A stretch of DNA of 63,219 nt, taken from positions 1-63,219 of the forward strand of contig WGMI01000034.1 of NCBI GenBank assembly GCA_016125155.1, written 5' to 3'. The notes below the pieces were generated by a model. It was given only the letters and a program-made list of their open reading frames with translations. It was not told where the DNA came from and did not search any database. Positions 35,614-46,290 of the stretch are shown here, piece by piece. Source of the stretch: a bacterium. Lineage in GTDB: Bacteria; Bacteroidota; Bacteroidia; Flavobacteriales; Schleiferiaceae. The first letter of the stretch is position 1. Each line of letters opens with the position of its first letter. Made by a program: the position numbers and the translations under genes.

Positions 35614-36530
35614 GGCTCCGGTATGCGCTGTTGCTTGGGGTCTGGGCGAGCAGCATCGGTGCGATCCGCGCTCAGGACGACCTGTTGGGCCTGCTCAACG
35701 AGGGTGCACCCGCCCCGGAGAAAGAGCCCGTAACCGCCATTTTTAAAGGCACCAAGGTCATCAACGGGCAGAGCCCAGAACTTCCTGCTCCAGGGGTGAT
35801 GCAATTCATGATTTTGCACCGTTTTGGGGCCTTCAGCGACGATTTTTTCTACAATTTCTTCGGGTTGGACAACGCCGAAATCCGGCTCAGTCTCGAGTAC
35901 GCACCCGTACACTGGCTCAGCATCGGAGGTGGGCGCAGCAGTTTCCAGAAGACCTACGACGGCTTCGCGAAATACCGCATTATGCGACAGAGCACCGGAA
36001 GCAAGGGTTTTCCACTCAGCATTGTCGGCTACAGCACGGCCAATGTGCAAACCTTGCGCTGGCAAGACGGACTGCCGCACAACGAATCGGAACGATGGAC
36101 GTATTCGCACCAATTGGTGCTGGCGCGCAAATTCAGCGATCGTTTTTCGTTGGCCGTTACCCCAAGCCTTGTGCACTTCAACGTCGTAGAGCGCGCAGAC
36201 GATCCCAACGACGTGATCGCCATTGGTTTTGGTGGGCGTTTTAAACTGAACCAACGCATCAGTTTCAATGCCGAGTATTTTCCGCAGCTCAACCCGGCCC
36301 AATATGGTCCTGAAGGCCAGCGTGAGACCTATCAGAACAGTCTGTCGCTCGGATTCGATATCGAAACCGGGGGGCACGTTTTTCAGTTGTTTTTTACGAA
36401 TTCCCGCGGCCTGAACGATCCCTCATGGATAGCGCGTACCCCGGGTGAATGGGGTCAGGGAGATGTCTATTTCGGGTTCAATATTTCGAGGGTGTTTACC
36501 GTCAAGCCGCCCAAACTCCCCGAGGGATAG
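35610..36530 (+). CDS. DUF5777-family outer-membrane beta-barrel
   Basis: A 306-residue exported protein (signal ending GAIRAQ). The sequence has regular alternation of strand-like segments with aromatic girdles (WTYSHQLVLARKFSDRFSLA; QFMILHRFGAFSDDFFYNFF) and ends with a barrel-like C-terminus. Together with the upstream genes this matches the Bacteroidota cluster of cytochrome lipoprotein, YceI and DUF5777. The role is probably envelope electron transfer or lipid/quinone handling, but no direct motif shows this. 155 bases separate it from the next gene; that gap holds only a small hairpin (TCCGCC/GGCGGA) without a T run. Confidence 0.78.
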   Translation: MRLRYALLLGVWASSIGAIRAQDDLLGLLNEGAPAPEKEPVTAIFKGTKVINGQSPELPAPGVMQFMILHRFGAFSDDFFYNFFGLDNAEIRLSLEYAPVHWLSIGGGRSSFQKTYDGFAKYRIMRQSTGSKGFPLSIVGYSTANVQTLRWQDGLPHNESERWTYSHQLVLARKFSDRFSLAVTPSLVHFNVVERADDPNDVIAIGFGGRFKLNQRISFNAEYFPQLNPAQYGPEGQRETYQNSLSLGFDIETGGHVFQLFFTNSRGLNDPSWIARTPGEWGQGDVYFGFNISRVFTVKPPKLPEG

Positions 36531-36685
36531 TATTCGATCCGCCTCTTTCCGGCGGACGCGTATTCAGCCATGGGCACATCGGGCGCCTCGGCCTGTACAC
36601 GGTGCGACGGCGTTCTCAATCTTCTCCGTTTAAGAGCAACTCGGGCTTATTTTGGTGATTTATAATGGACTATTTTTTACACTCA

Positions 36686-39600
36686 ATGAAGTCGACCTAT
36701 ACCACTGCGCTGATCATCGGGTTGTTTTTATTGGCTTCTGCCCGGGTGGGGGCCCAAAAAGTGACAGAAGGGGTTTATTTGCCTGAAGCAATCGCCTCGG
36801 CCCAAGAATACCGGAGCGAAGGGAAATACCTCGAGGCCCTCGAATTATTGGAACACACGGGTACCTGGGACAGTCTGTTCGGAGCTGCCCTTGTGGAGCG
36901 CGTCTTGAATTTATTGGAACTGAAGCGTTATTCCGATGCGCTCGATGAGGCTCGGGAGAAACACCGCTTAGAGCCGCAATCGCCCAATTCCTATGAGTTG
37001 TTGGCGGTGGTACACAGCCGAAGCGAACGACTGGATTCAGCCTTGGGGTCTGTGGAAAAAGGATTGCGAAAATTCCCCTACAATCAACATCTCCAGCTAA
37101 AGAAGGCTATTTATCTAGACTAGTTGGGCCGCAAAGCCGAGGCTTGGGAAGCCCTCAAGACCGTGTTGGATTTTCATCCATTTTCGGCGAGCGCACATGG
37201 GTTGATTTTTGAGTGGATTCAAAAAGAGAAACCCGCTGAAGCCCTGATGGCAGGATGCTTGTCTGTGGTTTTTGAAGACGACCGGGAAAAGGCCCTTGGG
37301 CGCCTTGGGCTCCTCGACAACTTCGCCGCACAAATGAATGCGGGATCCATTGCCCAAACGGATTTAGAACCCAAAGACAACTTTGGGGCAATCAACCAAT
37401 TGCTCAACTCCAAAGTGGCCTTGAAGGCGGAATATCCGTGGAACAGTCAGTGGAACTATCCCCTTATGCGGCAAACGGGTCTTCTCGTGGACCAGATTCG
37501 ACAAGAAACTCCCGGAACGGGCTATTTTTCACAAGAATACCTTCCGTTTTACCGGGAGTCCCTGCAACAAAAGGAAGACCTGGAGTTGTTTTTCGATTGG
37601 CTGATGTGGCCCGTGGAAAGCAAAGATGCCCTCAAGGCCAGAGAACGCCTCAACAAAAACGCCGATCGAATTCGGTCTTGGTTGGATACGTGGGCAGAAC
37701 AACATCGGCACTGCACCCCCCTTGATACCGCAGTGGGAATCAAAGTGCTGATTTTGAAAGATCTGAACTTTTGGGGTTATGGAGGAGAGCCTGAGTCTTC
37801 TGCCTTAGAGTGGTGTCGGGTTTTTTCCGACGCCGGAGACATGGAGTCGCAAGGATATGCCCGAGGACGCCTTTGGGAAGGGACATGGACCTATTTCGAT
37901 TCTGGAGTCAAACGGGGAGAGCGGAATTTTAAAAACGATCTGCTGGAAGGCCAGCGCATCGACTATCACCCCGACGGAACGGTTCAGTTCAAAGCGAATT
38001 TCGAACGCGACAGCATCCACGGAATCGCCCAATGGTTTGCTCCCAATGGCTGGATATTGGAGGATGCCGAGTTTCGCCGTGGAACGAGACAGGGAGCTGC
38101 TCGAGAATATCACCCCAACGGTCAGGTTTTGCGCAAAAGCCACTACGATAAGGGGCTCCTCGACGGACAGATGCAAGAGTACAGTTGGAGCGGAGTGCTT
38201 GTTTTGGAAGGGTCCTTTGAATCGGGTGTCCCGGCCGGAATATGGAAAAGCTACTTCCCCAATGGAAAACTTCGGCGAGAAGTGGCTTTTCGCGAAGGTC
38301 AATTCGAAGGTCGGGTCACCGATTGCAACATAATGGGTCATCCCGTTCGGCGTACGCCCTATGTTCAAGGGCTCAGAGAAGGAGCCGACAGCACGTTCAA
38401 CCACTACGGAGGCCTAGTCTTGGTAGAGCACTACCGCAAGGATCTCTTTCACGGACATACCTTGTATTATACCGACGAAGGCAGGTTGTGTGGGCAATTG
38501 GAGTACAAAAACGGATTGCCTCAAAAAGGAACTGCATGGGACGCGGCCGGAAGAACCGAAGGGACTTTCTTTTCTTGGAATAAGAAGGTAGGACAGTACG
38601 AGCCCCTACCTTGGCTGAGGGACAATACCGCGGGTCGCGGTCGGGTGAATGCCGAAGGTCTCAAACAAGGTCTATGGACTTTTTACGACTATTATGGGAA
38701 TAAGGTTTCGGCCTTGAACTACGAAAAGGGAAACCGGGAAGGGGTAGCCTACTTCTATTACAAGGACGGCACCTTGGCCGCTGCCGAAACGTATGCCCGA
38801 GACACCCTACACGGTTTGTCGGTTGGGTATTTCAACGAGCCGGGCCAACGCGTTTCCAGCGAAGTGGTCTACGTGCGCGGACAGCGTCACGGTCCTGCAC
38901 ACTACTACGAGAGGGATGGCAGTTTGGGCGGTATCGAAAATTATCGAAACGGTCGTTTGCACGGATCGAGTCGAGTGTACTATTCGAATGGGGCGCTGTA
39001 CCAAAGGTCATGGTACGAGGGAGGGGTCATGGTCGCGAACCGCTATTTTGGTGCGAATGGAACCCCTTGGGGAACCGACAGCAACGTTCCCGTCAACGGA
39101 ACCATGACGTATCGCTATCCAAAGGGACAGGTCTACCGAACGGTGCACTACAAAAACCGCCTCATCGAGGGCCAGGATCTGTACTATTACCCATGGGGGG
39201 CGCTCCAATCAAAACAGCATTTTTCGGGTGGAATCCGCCATGGGTTGGCTCAGTCTTGGCACCCCAGCGGAGCCAAAAAGGACTCTATCCTCTTTTTTGA
39301 AGGACTATTCCACGGCCAAATCAAGGAATGGTCGATGATGGGTTCTTTGAGCTACGAGGCGGGTTACGAATTGGGACAAATCCATGGAATCAGTCGCAAC
39401 TACAACAGTACAGGTCGCTTGTATGTTGAAAAGCAATGGCATCTCGGGGAAGAAACCGGATACACCCGATATTTCAGCCAGCAAGGGGCCCTTCAAGGTG
39501 CCTTGTGGTACAACCGGGGCTACATTGTCGGCTGGTCTTCTGCCTCCCGCGCAAACAACGCAGAACCCGAACACCTTGTGTCGAATCCCGATGGTAGGGT

Positions 39601-39973
39601 GGAGGTCTTGTACAACCAAAGCGACACCAGCTTGTGCGGACCTCTTGAAGACGCCTTAAAACAAGGCACTCATCGCTATTTTGCTCCCGGAGGTCGGCTT
39701 GAACGGCGCGTGGCAATGAACCGGGATGTCGTTTCGGGCGCGGAGATCTGGTATGATGCTCAAGGAAAGGTGGTGAGCGAAGAGCAGCATCTCCCCAATG
39801 GGCAGTTACACGGTCCAGTGAAGTGCTTTTCTTCTACCGGCGCTGTGCTGTTCAGTACAGAATATTGCGAAGACGAGCTGTGCGGTTGGGGCGAGTGCTC
39901 GGAATTGATCGGAGGCCAGAAACCCTTGCGCACCCGTTGGTTTGCCCAAAACGGAATCGTTCAACCCGAATGA
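36686..39973 (+). pseudogene. TPR plus MORN-like repeat secreted protein, interrupted by TAG
   Basis: Signal peptide MKSTYTTALIIGLFLLASAR, TPR-like helices (AQEYRSEGKYLEALELLEHT; YNQHLQLKKAIYLD), then TAG at 37121-37123. The same frame continues LGRKAEAWEALKTVLDFHPF without loss of the TPR pattern, and runs 949 more codons to 39973. The second half is a long run of MORN-like/YwqK-type repeats (GTWTYFDSGVKRGERNFKND; GIWKSYFPNGKLRREVAFRE), typical of surface-attached or antitoxin-like Bacteroidota proteins. TAG 37121 replaces a coding residue, so the gene is probably inactivated or read through. First gene of an operon with two similar lesions downstream; the TGA overlaps the next ATG. Confidence 0.65.
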
Positions 39974-41906
39974 GAGCAGCCCTTTTCCTGCTGGGACTGT
40001 TGGGGGGGATCGGATCGCTCCAGGCGCAGAATCCTCTGCCGCTCGGGCAACTCAGAACCGACCATCCCGGAAAACCCATCGTGGCGGAATACAGCCATCA
40101 AAAAGTGGAAATTTTGGTGCGCGATGGACGATTGAGGATCCGGAGCTTTGAAGAAGAGCAATGGGCGCTTTTGGACGCATCGGCTCCCAATTTTAGCGTA
40201 TGGACGGAGACCGCTACCCCGAGGAACCGCATTCTGTCCATGACGGGGTACAGTCTGATTCCGAAGAACAAAGGGTTTTCGAAGCAAAAGATCGAGCCCA
40301 TCCGTTATGGGTCCGAAGAGGAACGGGGCATTTTTGCGAACGACTACATCACCCACCAGACCCGTTTTCCCGAGTTGACAGAAGGGGCACGAATTCATCG
40401 TTTTTTGATTCGGGAGATCGACGAACCCCAGGCCGTGGGCAAGCTGTTTGTCGGAGGCCGTCTGGCACACGAAAACGTTGTTTGGGAAATTCAAACAGCC
40501 ATAGGGGTAGAACTGGGCATGGTCTGGAAGAATGCCGACGGTTTGCGACGAGAACCCGAGATCGAGGAAACCGGAGATTTGAAGATCTATCGCTGGAAGT
40601 TTGAACGCGTACCATCCAAGGTGCTTCTCGAAGACGATGCCCCCGATCCGCTTTGGGAGCTGCCCCATATGGTCTATTGGATTCGCTCTTATCGGATCGA
40701 CGGCCAGAAATACCGCATTCTGGAAAATCCGGCCGATCTCCACGATTGGTATTGCACCTTTCAGAAGAAGGTCGATATGAACCCCGATGAAAACATCCGC
40801 CGCGTGGCCGATTCGATTGCGCGGGTGCACACGGGAGAAGAGGAGCGCGTCCAAGCGGCCTTTCGCTGGGTTCAACAGCACATTAGCTACATTGCCATTG
40901 TAGAAGGCGATGGAGGTTTCCGGAGCCAAGACCCCAGCTTTACCTGCGATAAGCGCTACGGAGATTGCAAGGCGATGAGCACCTTGCAGAGCAGTTTGTG
41001 CGCAGTCATGGGAATTCCGCTTTCCTATGCCTGGGTAGGTACCCGCGAATTGCCTTATCGATATACAGAAATTCCCTCTCCCGTGGTCGACAACCATATG
41101 ATTGGGGTCTACGAACAAGGGGGGGAAGGCGGGTGTGGTTCGATGCGACCTACGAACGCTTGCCCTATGGCTATACGCCCCCTTTTATTCAAGGCAAGGA
41201 AGTCCTGGTCTCTCGACGGTGCGGCAGTTGGGTGATTGATACAGCGGCCGTAGAGCCCGCTTGGCGGAATAAAATCAGCGACCGCCTCCGGGTTCGTCTG
41301 GATCCGAACAGTGGCGATTTGATGGCGGAGGGGCTGTCTCGGTTTACGGGGTTTGCCGCCATGGATGTGCAGAGGGCGCTGGGTTCTGCCAAGGCGGAAG
41401 TCGATCGACTGGCGGTGGTGCGCGGTTTTGTGCTCAAAGGCGACAACAACTTTCAGTTGCTTTCGTATACCCTTCGCGATTATACCCAGGGCGATTCGGT
41501 AGTCGAAATCGAATATTCCTTTGTTTTGCCCAAGTGGGTTTTGGCCATCGATGGACTGCGCTACTTCAAGCCCGATCTGATGCGCGAAAAGAACTTTGGC
41601 CAACGCATGGTCGAACGCAAATCCCCTTTGGAACTCGAGTATGCCTTGGTGCGCGAATTGCACCTCGAAATCGCAGCAGAACATGGGCTGGCCAAGGCCG
41701 AATTGCTCCCCGATAAAATCCTGGAGGTACCCGGTGCCCGGTTTGAACAGCGCATGCTTCGGCAGGGTACCACTTTGGTGTTTGACCAACGCCTCGAATT
41801 GTCCAAAATTCGATACGAAACTGTTGAAATGGCTGGATTGGAAGGCCTGCAAACCGAAATCCGCAAAGCGGGGAACCGAAACATAGAATACACCTTTATA
41901 CCTTGA
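39970..41906 (+). pseudogene. DUF3857/transglutaminase-like protein with a 1-base frameshift
   Basis: Signal peptide ending GSLQAQ, a DUF3857-like beta domain (~30-270), then a transglutaminase-like core (EERVQAAFRWVQQHISYIAI; RYGDCKAMS with the catalytic Cys; DNHMIGVYEQG with the His). At the G run 41119-41125 the frame shifts by one base; the continuation WFDATYERLPYGYTPPFIQG holds the expected Asp and the C-terminal DUF3858-like domain to 41906. Adding one G restores one protein. As written, the triad Asp is lost. This is either a real pseudogene, a phase-variable gene or a homopolymer error. Start codon overlaps the previous stop. Confidence 0.7.
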
Positions 41907-41913
41907 TCGAAGA

Positions 41914-43883
41914 ATGAAAACACCTTTATTTTTGAAAGGAATCGCCTTGGTGCTGCTGGGTCTTGGTCATATTCAGGCCCAAGATCACGCCTTTTCGAAC
42001 TACCATTTTGATCCGAATTTGACCCTTGAATCGGTTCCGGTAGAGGATCGAAGCAGAGACGAACTCATCCTCCTTGAAAAGCAGGAGTACGAGTTTATGT
42101 ACGACGAGAAAGAAGAGAAGTTCTGGGAGTACGTTCTCTTTCATCAAGTGGTGTATGTCAACAGCCTCGAAGCCGTTGAGGACAACAACAAAGTCTACTA
42201 TCCCGTGGGGGACGAAGGCGAGGTGTTGACCGAAGGCTGCCGGGTGGTCGATGCCCAAGGAAGCAAGGTATTGGGTCCTGGGGCCGTTCGGGAGGTAGAA
42301 GAAGAGGGGAGCACCTATCGTTATTATGCCGTAGAAGGCCTGTCCAAGGGAAATCTGGTCGATTATTACTTCGCTTATCGCCGACCTGCTCGATCGTCCG
42401 GGAGGCTCCTCAAAGTGCAGAAAGGGGTGCCCATCCAGCGCTTCGAATTCGAGCTCCGCGCTCAACCGCATTTGGAATTCGATTTCAAGGCGCTCAATTC
42501 CGATGTAGCATCGACCTCTGCGACCACGGCAGACGGCCTAAAGGCGCACCGCTTCGTCTTCGAAAACCTGCCCGCCTTGGTCGACGAGCCCTTCTCCAAT
42601 CCCGCCCGGCATGGGGTGCGGTTGGCGTACAAACTGGAAGGCAACAATGCCACGGGAAAATCCCAACTCAACAGCTACGCGGGTTTGGCAGAAAACTTTT
42701 GGTCCAATGTTCACCTGGACGAAAAAAAGGTCCTGAAGAAGGTTGAAAATCAGGTGAAAAAATTGAAAATAAATGAGATCAAGGACCAGCGGGATCAAAT
42801 TCGGGCCATGGAGGACTGGATGAAGCGGGAATTTGGCTATTACGACAGCCCCGATCCGAGGTTGGAAAACATGCAGTTTGTGCTGGACAACAAGGCGTTG
42901 AACGATTTTTCATCCTTCAAACTGATGGTATTGATGGCCGATGCCGCCTCCATACCCCATCAAATCGTGCTGACTTCCGACCGTTTCAACACGGTGGTCC
43001 CCACAGACTACGAATGTTATTGCTTTCTGTCAGACTATCTGATCTACTTCCCCGATATCGATGCCTATATGCAGCCATCGGCCTTTTTGTACCGGTTAGG
43101 GATGATTGCCGAAGGGTTTACTGAGAATATGGGGCTGTTTATTTCGAGTCGAAAAGTGGGCAATGTCGATGCCGTTTTAAACCGTATTGCCCCCATCCCG
43201 GCGCCCAGTGCCGCTTCGAATGTGTCCAAAATGAGGATGTCGGCTAAGCTCGACCCGAGCATGGAGGCGCTTGTTGTCGATGCGCGTTTGGCTTATACGG
43301 GTTATGAAGCCGCGGTATTTCAATCGCGGTACAGCTATGTCGATGCCGACCTGAAAGCGGAATTGGACAAAGCCTTGAAGAACTGGATGATGCCGGAAGC
43401 GGAAGTCCTTCGTTTCCAACCTCTCAACACCACCATCGAGGACTTTATGCGCAAACCCTTCGAACTCGATGCCCAATACGCATCGGCGGCCATGGTGGAA
43501 CAAGCCGGCAATGCCTTGTTGGTCAAAGCCGGAATGCTGATTGGCCCGCAGTCTGAACTCTACCAAGAAAAGAAGCGAACCCTCCCCGTCGAGCAAGACC
43601 ACCCGCGCACCTATGACCGGGTGTTGACCATCGAAATTCCCGAGGGCTACGATTGTGCCAATCTCTCCGACCTCGATTTCAATGTGGTCATGAGCCGCGG
43701 AGCGGAGGGAGAAGTGGCCGTGTTTCGCTCCCGCCACAGCCGGGAAGCAATGTGGTGACGGTGGTGGTTGAAGAATTCTACAAAACCAATCGGCTGCCCT
43801 TGGAAGACTACGATCAGTTTGCCGCGGTGATCAACGCTGCGGCCGACTTCAACAAAGTGCGTTTGGTGTTTCGACCGCTGTAA
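41914..43883 (+). pseudogene. DUF3857-like protein with a 3'-end frameshift and no catalytic Cys
   Basis: Signal peptide ending GLGHIQAQ, a DUF3857-like N-terminal region (~25-250) and a transglutaminase-like fold (RAMEDWMKREFGYYDSPDPR; LNDFSSFKLMVLMADAASI). In this copy the Cys of the triad is replaced (SSFK where the sister gene has GDCK), so it is probably non-catalytic. A shift of one base near 43741-43745 ends the frame at TGA 43758; the other frame continues GSNVVTVVVEEFYKTNRLPL to TAA at 43883, a natural C-terminus. One G added in GGG would repair it. It lies 7 bases after the preceding gene. Confidence 0.7.
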
Positions 43884-43888
43884 ACCGC

Positions 43889-44833
43889 CTACTCTTGGGC
43901 GATGTGGAACAGTGCATCGCCCCGGTGGATGAGCGGAAAGTTGTTGTGGCCAATGATATAGCCATCGTAGGGCGACTTGACCTTGAGGCTGTATTCCCCA
44001 TATGGACTGTTGATCACCCCGAGGGTCTGTCCTTCCCGAACCGTATCTCCAGCCAGTTTTCGCGCGATGAACAAGCCCGATACCTCTGCCCGTACCCAAT
44101 GGGATTCGCTGCAAAACACGCTCTTGCCGCTGGGTTTCTTCAGGGCAATCATTCCATGGGCTCCCAATACATTTCGAATGCCCCTGATGCCCACCTTGAT
44201 CGAATATTCATCGAGGCGGAGCGATTCACCTCCTTCAAAGACCACCACGCTCTTGCCGAGTTCCATGGCCGTAGCCCGCAACGAACCCGAAATGAGCCCT
44301 GATTGGAGGGTGAAGGGGGCCCTAAAGTCTCGGGCCAGTCCTTCCCCCAGTTCGTCTCCTTTGGCAAAGCGCACCTGCGGATGGTTGGTACGGCTGGCGC
44401 CACCGGTGTGAAAGTCGATGCCAAAATCAATCAGTGGCAAGAGGTGGTGGGTGATGTTCCAGGCCACAATGCTCGCCAACGATCCCTCGGGATTGCCGGG
44501 AAAACTCCGGTTGACGTCCTTGCCGTCGGGTACGTCTCGAGAAAAGTGGATGAACCCATACACATTGATGATGGGCAGTGCCAAAACGGTCCCCGATTTG
44601 AGTTTTCGCAGGTCTTCGCTTTCCACCATGCGGCGCACGGTTTCGATGCCATTCACTTCGTCTCCGTGCAAACCGCCGCTCAGCATCACCACCGGGCCGG
44701 GCTCTTTGCTGTGAAACACATGCACGGGCATTTGAATCAGGGTTCCCGAAGGCAAGCGCGCAATGTCGATTTCGATCAGCCGATGCGATCCGGCCGGAAC
44801 CCGGAGTCCGTTGAGTTCGAAGTCGGACCTCAT
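43889..44833 (-). CDS. Succinylglutamate desuccinylase/aspartoacylase-family zinc hydrolase
   Basis: A 314-residue M14-like zinc carboxypeptidase-fold amidase. Zinc ligands and motifs: GGLHGDEVNG (His, Glu), DVNRSFPG, and IDFHTGG (His). The family removes acyl groups from amino acids or peptides; the exact substrate is not shown. It ends with TAG. Its start overlaps the purB stop as ATGA, so the two genes form a coupled pair. Confidence 0.88.
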   Translation of the reverse strand: MRSDFELNGLRVPAGSHRLIEIDIARLPSGTLIQMPVHVFHSKEPGPVVMLSGGLHGDEVNGIETVRRMVESEDLRKLKSGTVLALPIINVYGFIHFSRDVPDGKDVNRSFPGNPEGSLASIVAWNITHHLLPLIDFGIDFHTGGASRTNHPQVRFAKGDELGEGLARDFRAPFTLQSGLISGSLRATAMELGKSVVVFEGGESLRLDEYSIKVGIRGIRNVLGAHGMIALKKPSGKSVFCSESHWVRAEVSGLFIARKLAGDTVREGQTLGVINSPYGEYSLKVKSPYDGYIIGHNNFPLIHRGDALFHIAQE

Positions 44834-46170
44834 TTTCCGGTGTAGTTAAAAGGGGTAATGGAGCGCATTTCTGCCTTGAGTGTTTCGGGGATGTCAAGGC
44901 GCTCAATAAAGTCGTCGAACTCGGCCTTGCCGGGGCGGTCGTTGGTTCGGCTCAGCGACTTGAGCAGCTCGTACGGATTGGGATAGCCTTCCCTCCTCAA
45001 TAGGGTTTGCAAGGCTTCGGCCACCACGGCCCAATGTTGCTCCAGATCGGCTCGGAGCGCGGCCTCGTGGACGGTGATTTTGTCGAGCCCTTTTTGAAGC
45101 GATTTGAAACCAATCAGCGTATGCGCAAAGGGGAGCCCGAGATTCCTAAGCACGGTGCTGTCGGTCAAATCGCGCTGGAGACGCGAAATCGGCAGCTTAG
45201 ACGAGAGGTGGTGAAACAAGGCATTGGCCATGCCAAAGTTGCCTTCGGCGTTTTCAAAGTCAATGGGATTCACTTTGTGGGGCATGGCCGACGAACCCAC
45301 TTCATTGGCCTTGATGCGTTGTTTGAAGTAGTCGAGGCTGATGTAGTGCCAGATGTCGCGGCACAGATCAATCAGAATCGTGTTGATCCGCGCCAGATTG
45401 TCGCACAAGGCCGCCAGATGGTCGTAGTGCTCGATTTGGGTGGTCGGGTTCGAACGCTGCAATCCCAGCCATTCTTCGACAAACTCTCGGGCAAACTCCT
45501 GCCAATCCACTTCGGGAAAGGCGGCATAGTGCGCGTTGAGATTGCCCGTGGCCCCGCCAAATTTGGCGGCAAAGGGAATGTGTCTGAGTAAGCGGAGCTG
45601 TTGATCGATGCGCTCGGCAAACACCATAATTTCCTTGCCCAAACGGGTCGGAGAGGCCGGCTGTCCATGCGTCCGAGCGAGCATGGGCAAATCGGCCCAA
45701 TCTTCGCTTTTTTGCTGCAGACCTACGACCAATTCGGCCAATTCCGGGAGGATTTGCTCCTCCATGGCTTCGCGCAACGAAAGCGGAATGGCCGTGTTGT
45801 TGATGTCTTGAGAAGTCAGTCCAAAGTGGAGGTATTCCCGATATGCCTGCAGCCCCAGTGCATCGAACTTCTCTTTTAGATAGTACTCTACCGCTTTGAC
45901 ATCGTGATTGGTGGATTGCTCAATCACTTTGATCCGTTGGGCGTCTTGTAGTTCGAAGTCGAGGTACAGATCCTGAAGCTCGGCAAACCGCTCTTTCGGA
46001 AAGTGCTCGAGTCCTTTGATGCCAAGGGTACACAAGGCCATAAAGTAGTCTACCTCGACCCGGATGCGATAGCGAATCAGACCAAATTCCGAGAAATAAG
46101 GAACCAGGGCTTGGGTCTGTTGGGCATATCGACCATCGACGGGGGCAATGGCCATCAAAGCTTCGTTCAT
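44830..46170 (-). CDS. purB: Adenylosuccinate lyase
   Basis: A 446-residue fumarase/aspartase-superfamily lyase of purine synthesis (SAICAR to AICAR, adenylosuccinate to AMP). The N-terminal MNEALMAIAPVDGRYAQQTQ, TSQDINNTAIPL and the signature SSAMPHKVNPIDFEN with the catalytic Ser loop are diagnostic. The frame is open to 46275 but only Met at 46170 gives the conserved start. A consensus -7 box ends 16 bases upstream. The gene overlaps the deacylase gene by 4 bases. Confidence 0.97.
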   Translation of the reverse strand: MNEALMAIAPVDGRYAQQTQALVPYFSEFGLIRYRIRVEVDYFMALCTLGIKGLEHFPKERFAELQDLYLDFELQDAQRIKVIEQSTNHDVKAVEYYLKEKFDALGLQAYREYLHFGLTSQDINNTAIPLSLREAMEEQILPELAELVVGLQQKSEDWADLPMLARTHGQPASPTRLGKEIMVFAERIDQQLRLLRHIPFAAKFGGATGNLNAHYAAFPEVDWQEFAREFVEEWLGLQRSNPTTQIEHYDHLAALCDNLARINTILIDLCRDIWHYISLDYFKQRIKANEVGSSAMPHKVNPIDFENAEGNFGMANALFHHLSSKLPISRLQRDLTDSTVLRNLGLPFAHTLIGFKSLQKGLDKITVHEAALRADLEQHWAVVAEALQTLLRREGYPNPYELLKSLSRTNDRPGKAEFDDFIERLDIPETLKAEMRSITPFNYTGK

Positions 46171-46186
46171 GGGGACATTCAAAAGC

Positions 46187-46194
46187 CAAAGGTA
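46187..46194 (-). promoter_or_regulatory. -7 promoter box of purB
   Basis: The minus strand reads TACCTTTG, an exact match to TAnnTTTG, 16 bases before the purB ATG. Confidence 0.55.
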
Positions 46195-46246
46195 GCAAGC
46201 GCCTTTCGACCCGCGTTTTTCGACCCTCCCAAAGCGAAGGGGATAT

Positions 46247-46272
46247 AAAAAACCCCGGACTGGGCCGGGGTT
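46247..46272 (-). terminator. Terminator of the Omp28-like lipoprotein gene
   Basis: Stem AACCCCGG (46251-46258) / CCGGGGTT (46265-46272), loop ACTGGG, followed on the minus strand by six T (46252-46247). It lies 18 bases beyond the stop of the Omp28-like gene and upstream of the purB promoter. Confidence 0.85.
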
Positions 46273-46290
46273 CAATGGCAGCGTGGAATC

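Noticed and set aside
36531..36664. Terminator after the DUF5777 gene
   Set aside because: The hairpin TCCGCC/GGCGGA is not followed by a T run on either strand.
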